Positions 29,946-39,214 of a DNA stretch of 64,000 bases are shown piece after piece; within the stretch, counting starts at the first letter, position 1; each line of letters begins with the position of its first letter. The notes beneath the pieces are model-generated. The model was given only the letters and a program-made list of their open reading frames with translations, searched no databases and was not told the DNA's origin. The stretch is from Cycloclasticus sp. symbiont of Bathymodiolus heckerae (GTDB lineage: Bacteria; Pseudomonadota; Gammaproteobacteria; Methylococcales; Cycloclasticaceae), in contig LWTL01000116.1 in assembly GCA_002101235.1 (NCBI GenBank), positions 19,695-83,694 of the forward strand. Reading direction: 5' to 3'. Both the position numbers and the translations under genes were made by a program.

Positions 29946-31967
29946 ATGAGAATAGATTTGAAAAAAGGATGTTTTGTATTTTTGATGGGCGTTTTTTTGC
30001 TTGCTCTGCCGAGCGCGTCTTTAGCGAAAGAGTCACCGCATTTTCCTCAACCAGAGGCATTAAAGCCGGATGTGAATTTCTGGTTAAAAGTGTATACAGA
30101 GGTCACCACGAGCCAAGGGTTTATTCACGACAATGAACATTTAAATATTATTTATGAGCGTGTTTCTTTTGCGCCGGGTACGAGCTATAAAGCACGTCAA
30201 AAAACAATTAAGCAGAAGAAGAAATACTATAAAAATATTTTGTCGTATTTGGCAAAGAGCCCCAGTAAGCGGCTTGATAGTGCGCGTTACAGACATGTTA
30301 AAGCATTATGGCCAAAAGGAACAAAGGCGGCTGAGTTTCGTAAAGCAGAGAAAAGATTAAGGTTTCAGTTAGGCCAGGCTAACCGATTTAAACAAGGGAT
30401 TATCCGCTCTGGTCGTTGGATGCCGTTTATTAAAAAAGAGTTTCGCTTATTAGGTATACCTGAAGAATTATCGTCGTTGCCGCACGTTGAATCATCATTT
30501 CGTTCAGATGCGAGGTCGCATGCAGGAGCAGCTGGTCTGTGGCAATTTACGCGTTCAACAGGGCGTCGCTTTATGCGTATTGATCATGTGGTGGACGAAC
30601 GTTTAGACCCTTTTTTAGCGACAAGAGCGGCCGGTTTATTGTTAAAGGATAATCACGAAATAACCGGCACTTGGCCTTTGGCATTAACCGCCTACAATCA
30701 CGGCGCAGCGGGTATGCGCCGTGCGGTTAACTCTGTGGGTGGTACAGATATAGCAAAGATCGTGCGTGAATATAAGGGGCGTACCTTTGGGTTTGCGTCG
30801 CGAAATTTTTACAATGCTTTTGTTGCTGCAAATGATATTGAACGGAAGCCGTCTGCCTATTTTGGCAAGATACAACGCGACAGCCCTATGGTTATTGAAG
30901 AGGTTAAGTTGCCGTCGTATTATACAGCGCAAGGGTTAATGGACGCCTTTGGTGTTAAGAATAATATCTTCAAATCACTCAACCCAGCGTTGCAATCAAC
31001 GGTATGGTCGAACAATAAATATGTACCGAAAGGTTATCGACTTCGTTTGCCTGCTAGTTTGGAGAACGGCCAGCATCAAACGTTAATTGCCAGTATTCCG
31101 CGTGATGAAAGGGCAGTAAAGCAAAAGCCCGATGTGTCCTATAAAGTAAAAAAGGGCGATTCATTATCTAAAATTGCGAGACGCTTTAAAGTTAGAACCA
31201 GTGAATTAGTGGCGATAAACGGTTTACGCAGCCAGCACAAAATTCGCATTGGTCAGACATTAAAACTGCCAAGCTCAGCGAAGAAGAAACTGAAAGGGGC
31301 GCACCAAGTTGCGCAAGATGCGATTTTTTATAAGGTGAGTAAGGGCGATCGCTTGTCGGTTATTGCTAAAAAGGCAGATGTGTCTGAAGCTGACATCATG
31401 ACGCTTAATAAATTAAGAAATAAAAACTATTTGTATGTCGGCCAAAAGCTACGGTTAAGAGCTGACCCGTTGGTGTTGTCGATTGCTGCGAATGAAAAAA
31501 CTCTTACGCCAAAGGTAGTGTCAAAAGACGAGGCGTTAAGGGCCGACCCTAGTAATTATTTGGTTACAAAAGCGGGTTATATTGAGGTTCAAAGCAACGA
31601 AACGCTAGGCCACTATGCAGACTGGCTTATGGTGAGGGTGAGTGAATTGCGGAGACTCAATAATTTGAGCTCTAAGGCGAGGTTAGTAGTTGGGAAACCT
31701 TTAAAACTGAACCTTTCTAATGTGTCGACACGTGCTTTTGAGAGGAAAAGGTTAGCGTATCATCAAAAGTTGCAAGGAGATTTTTTCAAACGATTTAGTG
31801 TTTCTAAAACTAAAATGTTTATTGTGCCGAAAGGGAGTTCTATTTGGTTGTTGGCGCAGCAACATAATGTGCCGATATGGTTGTTACGGCAATATAACAC
31901 TGACACAAATTTTAACCGTATTAGTGCGGGCTCAAAAATAAGGTTTCCAGTCGTTAAACGAAAATAA
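29946..31967 (+). CDS. mltD: MltD-like membrane-bound lytic transglycosylase with LysM repeats
   Basis: About 673 residues. The signal peptide ends near PSASLA. An N-terminal helical region covers residues to about 150. The SLT domain has catalytic Glu in LSSLPHVESSFRSDA and the following GAAGLWQFTRSTGRRF; later motif LTAYNHGAAGMRRA. Four LysM-type modules follow (YKVKKGDSLSKIARRFKV; YKVSKGDRLSVIAKKADV; two weaker ones: IEVQSNETLGHYADW, FIVPKGSSIWLLAQQHN). It cleaves peptidoglycan between MurNAc and GlcNAc. I chose ATG 29946; a TTG at 29919 is possible. E. coli MltD has fewer LysM modules and is shorter. Confidence 0.93.
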   Translation: MRIDLKKGCFVFLMGVFLLALPSASLAKESPHFPQPEALKPDVNFWLKVYTEVTTSQGFIHDNEHLNIIYERVSFAPGTSYKARQKTIKQKKKYYKNILSYLAKSPSKRLDSARYRHVKALWPKGTKAAEFRKAEKRLRFQLGQANRFKQGIIRSGRWMPFIKKEFRLLGIPEELSSLPHVESSFRSDARSHAGAAGLWQFTRSTGRRFMRIDHVVDERLDPFLATRAAGLLLKDNHEITGTWPLALTAYNHGAAGMRRAVNSVGGTDIAKIVREYKGRTFGFASRNFYNAFVAANDIERKPSAYFGKIQRDSPMVIEEVKLPSYYTAQGLMDAFGVKNNIFKSLNPALQSTVWSNNKYVPKGYRLRLPASLENGQHQTLIASIPRDERAVKQKPDVSYKVKKGDSLSKIARRFKVRTSELVAINGLRSQHKIRIGQTLKLPSSAKKKLKGAHQVAQDAIFYKVSKGDRLSVIAKKADVSEADIMTLNKLRNKNYLYVGQKLRLRADPLVLSIAANEKTLTPKVVSKDEALRADPSNYLVTKAGYIEVQSNETLGHYADWLMVRVSELRRLNNLSSKARLVVGKPLKLNLSNVSTRAFERKRLAYHQKLQGDFFKRFSVSKTKMFIVPKGSSIWLLAQQHNVPIWLLRQYNTDTNFNRISAGSKIRFPVVKRK

Positions 31968-31971
31968 TTCT

Positions 31972-33126
31972 TTAATTACTACGCGGAGTTATTGCTAGCT
32001 TCCCAGCAGAGACGTTAAAAGCATTTTTATTCTCGAGTGTGAGAAGGAGATCCTTACCAACCATTTCATGTCTCCAGTCACATAATAATTCAATATCATG
32101 CTCTCCCTGTATAAGCTGTAATAGCTCTTTTCGAGTGGTGATAGAGGTTGGGTTAACGCCAGCAGCACTAGCAGCTAAACGAACTTGAGCCATGAGTAGG
32201 TCAGCTAGTGCTTCTTGGTTTTCGCTCGCTTTTTTGGGTTTCTTAACTTTTTCTTGGGAAGCTGGTTTTTCGTCAATTGCATCACTCACTATGGCAATAA
32301 TTGTATCGCCGAATTTATCAATAAATTTTTCTGATACTCCTCGAATACTGGATAGTGTGCGAATATTTGTCGGCTTAAGTTTTGCGATTTCGATCAAAAT
32401 ATCATCTTTAATAAGCCAACCGCGTGGGATGTTTTTAGATTGAGCGAGTTCTTCTCGCCATTCTGCCATTTTTTGTAAGGTCGATAAGGGTGCGCCTTTC
32501 AAACGTTTTGCCGCGCGTATACGTTTCCATGCGAGCTCTGGTGGGTTGGAATAAAGGCGTGCTTTACATAAATCAGAAAAAGCAGGTGCGAGCCAATTTA
32601 AACGGTCTTTTTCTATGAGTTGTTTTTCTAATAATGGGTAAAGTTTTGCCAGATAGATAACATCGTCTGCGGCATAGGTTATTTGGTCATCACTCAACGG
32701 GCGACGCAACCAATCGGTACGGGAATGCGCTTTACTGAGTTGAACGCCTAAAATATCATCAACGAGCCTAGCGTATCCGGCTTGCTCAGGGTGACCAAGA
32801 ATAGGTGCGGCAATTTGAGTATCAAAAACGGGTGATAGGGGTTCGCCGCGTAAGTCATAAAATATTTCTTGGTCTTGTCGCGCGGCATGAAATATTTTCA
32901 AAATATTTTTATCGTATAAAACATCTAATAAAGGGTTGATGTCGCAAGCGAGCGGGTCGATGATAGCGACTATATTGGGCGTGGCTATTTGTATTAAAGC
33001 GAGGATTGAGCGATACGTTTTTTCACGTTGAAATTCGGTATCAATAGCGAGCCAAGGCACGCTTTTTATTTGATTACAAAACTCACGAAGTTGCTCGGTG
33101 TTATCAATGTATTGAGGTTGCGTCAT
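31972..33126 (-). CDS. rnd: Ribonuclease D
   Basis: A 384-residue RNase D of usual length. DEDD exonuclease motifs: WLAIDTEFQRE (residues 20-30), KIFHAARQDQEIFYD, and the third in DDQITYAADDVIYLAKLY. Two HRDC-type domains follow (from about residue 205: KGAPLSTLQKMAEWREELAQ, and near 300). It trims 3' ends of tRNA precursors and other RNAs. The gene ends 4 bases from the convergent mltD-like gene. Confidence 0.97.
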   Translation of the reverse strand: MTQPQYIDNTEQLREFCNQIKSVPWLAIDTEFQREKTYRSILALIQIATPNIVAIIDPLACDINPLLDVLYDKNILKIFHAARQDQEIFYDLRGEPLSPVFDTQIAAPILGHPEQAGYARLVDDILGVQLSKAHSRTDWLRRPLSDDQITYAADDVIYLAKLYPLLEKQLIEKDRLNWLAPAFSDLCKARLYSNPPELAWKRIRAAKRLKGAPLSTLQKMAEWREELAQSKNIPRGWLIKDDILIEIAKLKPTNIRTLSSIRGVSEKFIDKFGDTIIAIVSDAIDEKPASQEKVKKPKKASENQEALADLLMAQVRLAASAAGVNPTSITTRKELLQLIQGEHDIELLCDWRHEMVGKDLLLTLENKNAFNVSAGKLAITPRSN

Positions 33127-33155
33127 AAAAGGGATGTTTAAATAGGGTGGTAGTG

Positions 33156-33476
33156 ATGATTAAAGTTTTTTCCACGCAAAATTTTATTGAGGTGGCTTTT
33201 TGGAGAAACTATCTTGAGCAACAGGGAGTTGCTTGTCAAATAAGAAATGAGTTTTTAGGTGGCGCAATAGGTGAAGTGCCGCCGATAAAGTGCTGGCCAG
33301 AGTTGTGGATTGAAGATGATCGAGACGAAGCGCTGGCGAGAAAACATTTAGCAAGTGATCCGTTGGGTGAGCAGAACTTACCGGAGTGGGTGTGTTCATA
33401 TTGCGGGGAAAGCAGCGAAGGGCAATTTTCACATTGCTGGAATTGTGAGAAAGAAAAAGTGACAGAGGAAATTTAA
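33156..33476 (+). CDS. DUF2007 protein with C-terminal zinc ribbon
   Basis: About 106 residues. The N-terminal half fits DUF2007, a small alpha/beta domain (KVFSTQNFIEVAFWRNYLEQQG, RNEFLGGAIGEVPP, PELWIEDD). The C-terminal half has two Cys pairs, WVCSYCGES and HCWNCEKE, forming a zinc ribbon. A signalling or protein-binding role has been proposed for the family without proof. I chose ATG 33156 with AGGGTGG upstream; in-frame GTG 33147 is an alternative. The next gene starts at the base after this stop codon. Confidence 0.88.
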   Translation: MIKVFSTQNFIEVAFWRNYLEQQGVACQIRNEFLGGAIGEVPPIKCWPELWIEDDRDEALARKHLASDPLGEQNLPEWVCSYCGESSEGQFSHCWNCEKEKVTEEI

Positions 33477-33665
33477 ATGGTAGGTATGGCATTGTGGGAA
33501 CAGTTGGCGTTAGGCGCAATTGTGTTGTTGGTTATTTTTTGGTTTAAGCCCGGTGTTGCTGCGGCATTAAAGCAAAGCGAAGAAGCAGAAAAAGACTGGG
33601 CGGGTATTTTATTGCCGATAGCGGCGGTAATTTTATTTGTTGTTTTTCTTTTAATGACGACCTAG
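33477..33665 (+). CDS. Small two-helix membrane protein
   Basis: A 62-residue protein with two membrane segments (ALGAIVLLVIFWF and ILLPIAAVILFVVFLLM) around a charged loop QSEEAEKDW. The start codon abuts the stop of the DUF2007 gene, so the two are translationally coupled and may act together. It overlaps the convergent radical SAM gene by 4 bases. Family not recognised; function unknown. Confidence 0.75.
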   Translation: MVGMALWEQLALGAIVLLVIFWFKPGVAAALKQSEEAEKDWAGILLPIAAVILFVVFLLMTT

Positions 33666-35059
33666 AAACTGTTGATATGTTCACTAGTAGGTTCGGCGCA
33701 GCAATACCATGCTTCTGATAAGTGGGGAACTTGTTTACTTGAGCCGATAGTAAGTTTTGGTGCAGGGGTATTTAAAGCATCGTGCGTTGCTTGCCATATG
33801 CTAGCAAAGGTTTGCTGACGTGTTGATTCGTGCTGGTCGGCATGCTCCACGATGGTCATGATGTCGAGTTGTAGCTTATCGACAGCCGAGTGTGAATGTT
33901 GCCATTGATAGCCCAAGGTGTCAGGGTCAAAATCTCCAATCAACTCTTTAAAACCCGATAAATTTAGTAGGTATGAACCATTCGGAATAAGTAAGCGAAT
34001 AGCGAGTTGTATGGGGGCGACTTCGTTAATTAGCTCTAAATTTATAATGTCTTGCAGCAAGTCACGGTAGCCCTTCAAACTTGCCCATGGTGAAAAGGGT
34101 ACGAAGGTGGGTGAAATAACGAGGCCTGCTTGCCTGATGAGACTAACGGCTTTAAATGTATCTTCGCGTGTATGTCCTTTATCCAGCTTTAGTAAAATAT
34201 CATCATCAAATGATTCAACGGCACAAGTAATAAATAAGCAGCCCGTGTCTTTTAAAATGGTTAGTAATTCAGCGTGCTTCAAAATGTGTTCTATTTTGAT
34301 GGTGGCATCGAACGTTAAGGTAGGGTGCTTTTTGTGCATGGCTAAAATGACTTTTTTAGCATGAGTTGGGCCGTTAAAAAAATCGGGGTCACCAAATGAA
34401 ATGTGCTCAGCGCCCATGGCTACTTGTTGTTCGATATCTTGCATAACAATATCAAAAGGTACAATGCGAAACTTGCCTTCGTAAATAGGTGTAACAGGGC
34501 AGTGCCGGCAAATGTATTTACAACCACGAGACGTTTCAATGAAGCCGAGTGTTTTAGGCTCATCGTTTTGTTGAATGAGTTTTGCGTACTTAGATAACGG
34601 CGGCAAATCTTTTCTATCAGGCAACCTAAAGGCTATTTTCTCAGTGCGTACGATAGTGTTTTTTACGTCACTCACTGCTTGGTTTGAAAGTTGTTGTGCT
34701 AATTGTAAAATATCCGGTTCGCTTTCCCCACCAAAAAAATAACGGACTCCGTGCTGCGCTAATATATCTTGGTTGAGTGGTGCGTATAAACCAAATGAAA
34801 ATAAGGTAGCGTTGGGCGCATGATGATTGATTTTTGGTAATGCTTTCAACGCAATGCGCGTGGAGGTGTGCATGCCAAGGTAGAGCCCAATTAAGTCAGC
34901 TTTTTCAAGGCTGTTTTCGTTAAGTTTTTGTACAGATAGATCAAGGCATTCAACGTTGAAGTTGTTGTCTTTTAACCATGCGCTTGCCTGAGACAGTGCA
35001 AAAGATTGGCGGCCTAAGTCGTAAGGGCTAATCAGTAAAATAGAGAGTTTATTGTGCAT
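33662..35059 (-). CDS. CCAEP-tail B12-binding-type radical SAM protein
   Basis: A 465-residue protein. The N-terminal 150 residues look like a cobalamin-binding Rossmann domain (LLISPYDLGRQSFALSQASAWL, DLIGLYLGMHTSTR). The radical SAM domain carries the cluster motif C-K-Y-I-C-R-H-C after FIETSRG, i.e. CxxxCxxC. The C-terminal segment has AWYCCAEP at residues 450-457, marking the CUAEP/CCAEP-tail family, which has Sec-Cys variation at this place; here both codons are TGC. The substrate of the family is not known to me. It stands alone on its strand, converging on the small membrane protein gene. Confidence 0.9.
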   Translation of the reverse strand: MHNKLSILLISPYDLGRQSFALSQASAWLKDNNFNVECLDLSVQKLNENSLEKADLIGLYLGMHTSTRIALKALPKINHHAPNATLFSFGLYAPLNQDILAQHGVRYFFGGESEPDILQLAQQLSNQAVSDVKNTIVRTEKIAFRLPDRKDLPPLSKYAKLIQQNDEPKTLGFIETSRGCKYICRHCPVTPIYEGKFRIVPFDIVMQDIEQQVAMGAEHISFGDPDFFNGPTHAKKVILAMHKKHPTLTFDATIKIEHILKHAELLTILKDTGCLFITCAVESFDDDILLKLDKGHTREDTFKAVSLIRQAGLVISPTFVPFSPWASLKGYRDLLQDIINLELINEVAPIQLAIRLLIPNGSYLLNLSGFKELIGDFDPDTLGYQWQHSHSAVDKLQLDIMTIVEHADQHESTRQQTFASIWQATHDALNTPAPKLTIGSSKQVPHLSEAWYCCAEPTSEHINSF

Positions 35060-35150
35060 ATTATGTCTCAGCTGAATGGAAGAATGATTATAACAAAGAG
35101 GGATATGTTGTTAGTATGGCGATTAATATTTTTTAGTTGGCAAATAAAAC

Positions 35151-35660
35151 ATGAGTGAGCAAGAACTGGTAGAGCGAACGAATAAAACCCAAGTAAAGCG
35201 AGAGCTAGATACTTTTATGGCGCTGGGTAAGTCGATTGCATCATTGTCGAGGGACCAATTTGAGGCAATCTCACTACCTGATACGTTTAGACAAGCAATA
35301 GTGGAAGCTAAAAAATTATCTAAAGGCGGCGCGATTAAACGCCAGTTTAAATACATTGGTAAATTATTGCGCGATATGTCAGAAGAGGATGTCGATAAGC
35401 TTTTCCACGGCTTAGATAGGCAGTTAGATAAAGACCGAGCTGCATCAGCTCGCTTGCATTCTTTGGAACAATGGCGCGATAGGTTGGTGGCTGAAGGTGA
35501 TGTTGCGCTAAGTGATTTTTTAGCAGAACACCCAGAAGCGGATAGGCAGCATATGCGTCAATTGCAGCGAAAAGCTAAGCAAGAATTGGAGCGCGAAAAA
35601 CCACCGGCTGCAGCGCGCAAGATTTTTCAATATATTAAAGAAATAACCATTGTAGATTAA
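35151..35660 (+). CDS. yjgA: YjgA/DarP-type ribosome-associated protein
   Basis: A 169-residue DUF615 protein, typical length. It is highly charged and helical (VKRELDTFMALGKSIASLSRDQF, IKRQFKYIGKLLRDMSEEDVD, LHSLEQWRDRLVAEGDVALSDFL). E. coli YjgA (DarP) binds late 50S assembly intermediates. It is divergent from the radical SAM gene and followed by the CigR-like gene after 61 bases, but probably transcribed by itself. Confidence 0.93.
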   Translation: MSEQELVERTNKTQVKRELDTFMALGKSIASLSRDQFEAISLPDTFRQAIVEAKKLSKGGAIKRQFKYIGKLLRDMSEEDVDKLFHGLDRQLDKDRAASARLHSLEQWRDRLVAEGDVALSDFLAEHPEADRQHMRQLQRKAKQELEREKPPAAARKIFQYIKEITIVD

Positions 35661-35721
35661 TTCGCTGTTCAGCTAATGGGCGGTATAGTGAACGTAAGTA
35701 ATTTAAGAATTAGGAGAGAAG

Positions 35722-36321
35722 ATGCAAAATAAGAATGTAATGATGAGTGTTTTACTGGTGCTTTTATTGTCTGCAGGGGGCGCGCAAGCGGCTAAACCTG
35801 AGAGTAACGTTGGAAGTAAAGCCCAGCATAGTGAGTCCTTTTGGGATAAGTGGTTTAGCCGTGGAGAAAGAGTTGATGACTCAGACTATGCGGAAGATGC
35901 GCGAAGGGAAGAGAAAAAATCCAAAGATAGAGATGATAAGCGCGAGCAAAAATCGAATCGTTACTTTAGTGATGTAGAGCGATCACGCATTGCAGATTAT
36001 TACCGTAGCGAACAGGGTGAGCAGAACTACAAAAAAGGAAAAAAGAATAAGAAAAAACAGCTGCCACCAGGTTTACAAAAAAAATTAGCGCGAGGTGGGC
36101 AGTTGCCTCCGGGTTGGCAAACAAAGATGGCTCGTGGAGAAGTGCTGGATGGTGAAATATTGAGAAATTCAGAGCTCATCCCTGACGAGTTGGCAAGGCG
36201 TTTGCCAGTGCTACGTGATGGCGAAGAAATTCGTCGTGTAGGCGATAGGGTGGTGCGTGTATTAGAAGGTAATGGTACAGTTATTGATGTTATCGATTTG
36301 GCGGACATTCTTTTACGCTAA
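35722..36321 (+). CDS. CigR/RcnB-like secreted protein
   Basis: A 199-residue secreted protein. The signal peptide ends near GGAQA (residue 23). A long charged stretch follows (residues 50-105, rich in Lys, Asp, Glu, Arg). The C-terminal part, from LPPGLQKKLARGGQLPPGWQ, matches the RcnB/CigR fold (VGDRVVRVLEGNGTVIDVIDLADILLR). CigR was described in Salmonella as an antivirulence regulator; RcnB affects metal homeostasis. Which applies here is open. AGGAGAG precedes the ATG. Confidence 0.85.
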   Translation: MQNKNVMMSVLLVLLLSAGGAQAAKPESNVGSKAQHSESFWDKWFSRGERVDDSDYAEDARREEKKSKDRDDKREQKSNRYFSDVERSRIADYYRSEQGEQNYKKGKKNKKKQLPPGLQKKLARGGQLPPGWQTKMARGEVLDGEILRNSELIPDELARRLPVLRDGEEIRRVGDRVVRVLEGNGTVIDVIDLADILLR

Positions 36322-36337
36322 AAATTTAGAACCTAAG

Positions 36338-36368
36338 CTGTCTGGCTTTTATTACAAAGGCCAGACAG
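36338..36368. terminator. Candidate shared terminator between convergent genes
   Basis: Arms CTGTCTGGC (36338-36346) and GCCAGACAG (36360-36368) are perfect. T-rich and A-rich runs flank the inner side, but no long T tract follows. The right arm overlaps the last codons of the SLC13 gene on the minus strand. Confidence 0.45.
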
Positions 36369-38130
36369 TTAAAATAAGCGGTACAGAAATAATCGTAATA
36401 ATAATTTCCAGCGGTAACCCCATTCGCCAATAATCCCCAAATTGATAACCACCTGGCCCCATTACTAAGGTGTTAGATTGATGTCCAATAGGCGTTAAAA
36501 AGGCACAAGATGCGCCAATAGCAACAGCCATCAAGAAGGGGTCTATGCTCACGCCAAGTTGATTAGCGATACCTACCGAAATAGGCGCCATTACCAGCGC
36601 GGTCGCAGCATTGTTGATAATGTCGGATAGGAACATGGTGACAACTAAAATTAACGTGATAACCATGTAGATAGGCAATCCATTGGTCATGCTCACGATG
36701 CTGGTGGCAACCAAGTCGGTTGCGCCAGTGCTTTCTAGAGCTCGACCGACTGGAATCATACCGCCTAAGAGAATAATGATGGGCCAGTCGACATCGCGGT
36801 AGACGTCTTTGCCGGGTAAAAAACCCATTAAGGAATACACGAGAATAGCTAGAATAAAGGCGCCAGCCATAGGTAAAACATTGATAGCGCCAAGGGTAAC
36901 CGCGCCGATGAAAATAGCTAATGCGATAACAACCCGACGTTGTTGGCCAATTTGTATGCCGCGTTCAGCAAGGGGTAATAAGTTGAGCTCAAGTAGCATA
37001 TCATTTACAAAAACCTTTTCGCACTGTAACAACAAAACATCACCGGCTTTAAAAACATGATTTCTTAAGCGTTTCTTAATCATTCTGCCTTCTTGAGCTA
37101 AGCCAATAACAGCAACAGCATTAGCTGTACGTCGACGCAAGTAGGAGACATCACGACCAGTTAAAGGCGATGTGGCCGTAATAACGCACTCGGTGAGTGT
37201 TAGGTCGCCATCGGTTAAATCATCAAATGTTTTGCCGCTGGCGGTTTGAAACTCAAGATGAGCATCGGCAAACTTGCCTTGTAGAGTCAAGGGGTCGCCT
37301 CGCAGAATTAAAATATCGTCTTCTTTGAGTGTGTAATTAGGGTTAGTGTTAAGCGCAAAGCGATTGCCGCGAGCGATACCCACGACACCAATATCATTGC
37401 TTTGTAAGGCTTCAATTTTATTAACGGCTAAGCTAATGAGCGGACTATCAGCCATTACTTTTGCTTCGTTTAAATAGCCGCTAACTTCAAACAATTGTTC
37501 GGGCGGGTTTTCCTCAAGACGTTTTTTAGGGATTAAGCGCCAGCCAATCAGGGTGATAAATAGAACGCCGACAACGGCGATAATCGAGCCGATGGGGGAG
37601 AAGTCGAACATGCTGAAAGCAGTGCCAGTAACATCTGCCCGATAGTTAGCAATAATGATATTGGGGGGCGTGCCAATCATAGTGCTCATGCCGCCTAAAA
37701 TGCTGCCAAAAGCAATAGGCATAAGCACCATCGCGGGCGAACGGTTGTTTTCTTTAGCAGTTGCAATGGCAACGGGAAGGAGTAGGGCAAGTGCGCCCAC
37801 ATTGTTCATAAAGGCGGAAAAGAATGTGACGACAGCAGTTAATAAAGCAATGTGGATAATAGCATTACCGGTATAGGGTAATAGGTAAGCAGCGACGACA
37901 TCGACAACGCCGGCATTTTTTAAAGCTTGGCTAATAATTAAAACAGCAGCAACGGTAATAACTGCGGTATGTCCAAATCCGGCAAAGGCTTCATTGGGTG
38001 TGACTAAGCCAAATAATAAAACGGCTGTCATCGCGGTGAGAGCAACGAGGTCGTAACGCCATTTCCCCCAGGCGAATAAAACTAAAGTGGCAGAAAGGAT
38101 GGTAAATATTAAAACTTGGTCATTACTCAT
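36352..38130 (-). CDS. SLC13/DASS-family transporter with two RCK_C domains
   Basis: A 592-residue ion transporter-superfamily protein. Membrane helices flank a large central cytosolic segment (residues about 205-390) with two TrkA-C-like domains (YTLKEDDILILRGDPLTLQG; HVFKAGDVLLLQCEKVFV). Typical helices include GTPPNIIIANYRA and DIINNAATALVMAPISVG. The class carries dicarboxylates, sulfate or related anions with sodium; the exact substrate is not readable. It overlaps the DnaJ-domain gene by 8 bases, the last of a three-gene leftward operon. Confidence 0.92.
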   Translation of the reverse strand: MSNDQVLIFTILSATLVLFAWGKWRYDLVALTAMTAVLLFGLVTPNEAFAGFGHTAVITVAAVLIISQALKNAGVVDVVAAYLLPYTGNAIIHIALLTAVVTFFSAFMNNVGALALLLPVAIATAKENNRSPAMVLMPIAFGSILGGMSTMIGTPPNIIIANYRADVTGTAFSMFDFSPIGSIIAVVGVLFITLIGWRLIPKKRLEENPPEQLFEVSGYLNEAKVMADSPLISLAVNKIEALQSNDIGVVGIARGNRFALNTNPNYTLKEDDILILRGDPLTLQGKFADAHLEFQTASGKTFDDLTDGDLTLTECVITATSPLTGRDVSYLRRRTANAVAVIGLAQEGRMIKKRLRNHVFKAGDVLLLQCEKVFVNDMLLELNLLPLAERGIQIGQQRRVVIALAIFIGAVTLGAINVLPMAGAFILAILVYSLMGFLPGKDVYRDVDWPIIILLGGMIPVGRALESTGATDLVATSIVSMTNGLPIYMVITLILVVTMFLSDIINNAATALVMAPISVGIANQLGVSIDPFLMAVAIGASCAFLTPIGHQSNTLVMGPGGYQFGDYWRMGLPLEIIITIISVPLILTVWPL

Positions 38131-38605
38131 GATTATTTAATAATGTTTTTTTTGCGTGATTAATTTGTGTTGCCAAATGTTCTGACCCACCTTTATCAGG
38201 GTGGTTCTTTTGCATCAATCGTTTATGGGCATCGGTAATGTCTTTTTTGGATGCGCCTGACTTTAAACCTAAGATATCTAACGCCTCTTTGTTGTTCATG
38301 CTTTGAACTTTGGGAGCGGCTGGTGGTTGATTGTTTTCTCGAGCGGATTTAATGGTTTTTACAATGCCAAGGACACGTAATAGGTTGGGGAGGTGTCTGG
38401 CTATTAACGGAATAGCTGATCCAATGAATGCAAAAATTATATTGAGCTTGCCCGATACAGCGAGAAAAATGAGCCCCAAGCCAAGGAAGAGCCATAAAGA
38501 TTTGCGTATATTTGCGGCAACAGTTTCTGCTGGAGTTGTTAGAAACCAGCGCACTAAGTAAATGGCGCCTAAGACGATACTAATAAGAATTAAAAGGCGA
38601 ATCAT
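38123..38605 (-). CDS. Membrane-anchored DnaJ-domain protein
   Basis: A 160-residue protein with two N-terminal hydrophobic segments (ILISIVLGAIYLVRWFL; LWLFLGLGLIFLAV) and a third near residue 60. A C-terminal J-domain has the HPDKGG motif (LMQKNHPDKGGSEHLA). This layout matches the DnaJ-like membrane proteins related to mitochondrial TIM14. It would stimulate DnaK at the membrane. It overlaps both neighbours (ATGA-type with the thioredoxin gene). Confidence 0.9.
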   Translation of the reverse strand: MIRLLILISIVLGAIYLVRWFLTTPAETVAANIRKSLWLFLGLGLIFLAVSGKLNIIFAFIGSAIPLIARHLPNLLRVLGIVKTIKSARENNQPPAAPKVQSMNNKEALDILGLKSGASKKDITDAHKRLMQKNHPDKGGSEHLATQINHAKKTLLNNHE

Positions 38606-39165
38606 GGTGCTTGAGTTCTGCGCTTGCTCATTTTAAAAGCCGCAAAATTTTGTTTGCGAGTTTGCCCGCTAACTACATACTCGCCAAGCCAAATAAATTC
38701 TTGATGATCAACGATCATACCAACATGCCGGTAAATGACGTCGCCTTGTTGATTAAGAAAGACAAGAGTGGGCGTTAGTCGAACGCGGTGGCTTTTTGCA
38801 AAATCAATACGGGTAACATCCTGCCGTTGCTCGTTGATTAAATGCTGAGGTGACTCAATGTCAATTTCGAACACTCGAAATTTTGATTTAAAATAATTCT
38901 GCACGGACGTTTGATTGAAAACGGTTGTTTTCATGCGCTTACAAAAAGGGCAGTGTGTCGTACTGAAAAATAAGACAACGCCAAACTGTTCTGCTTTGCT
39001 CGCTTGTGCTAATTCTGCTGGAAGGTTGTTTGAAAAAACGTGAAAGAAGTCAAGTTTTGGGGTGTGACTACTGGGTGACGACGAGTAGGCGAAACAGTTT
39101 GTAGCCCCTGCATACAAAAGGAGTGTGATGCTGAAACGAATTATTGAGCTGTATATATTTAACAT
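38602..39165 (-). CDS. Secreted thioredoxin-fold protein
   Basis: A 187-residue protein with a signal peptide (to about residue 25, NCFA) and a thioredoxin fold carrying CPFC in FFSTTHCPFCKRMKTTV. A later VRLTPTLVFLNQQGDV contains the cis-Pro. It resembles SoxW/DsbC-like periplasmic reductases. Operon with the DnaJ-domain and SLC13 genes. The substrate is unknown. Confidence 0.9.
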   Translation of the reverse strand: MLNIYSSIIRFSITLLLYAGATNCFAYSSSPSSHTPKLDFFHVFSNNLPAELAQASKAEQFGVVLFFSTTHCPFCKRMKTTVFNQTSVQNYFKSKFRVFEIDIESPQHLINEQRQDVTRIDFAKSHRVRLTPTLVFLNQQGDVIYRHVGMIVDHQEFIWLGEYVVSGQTRKQNFAAFKMSKRRTQAP

Positions 39166-39214
39166 TTGTCGATTAAATCACAGTATTTTTTTTAATCTTG
39201 TCTAAGCTTAAAGT

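Noticed and set aside
33689..33703. Selenocysteine codon in the CCAEP tail
   Set aside because: Both codons are TGC. No TGA or SECIS-like hairpin is needed.
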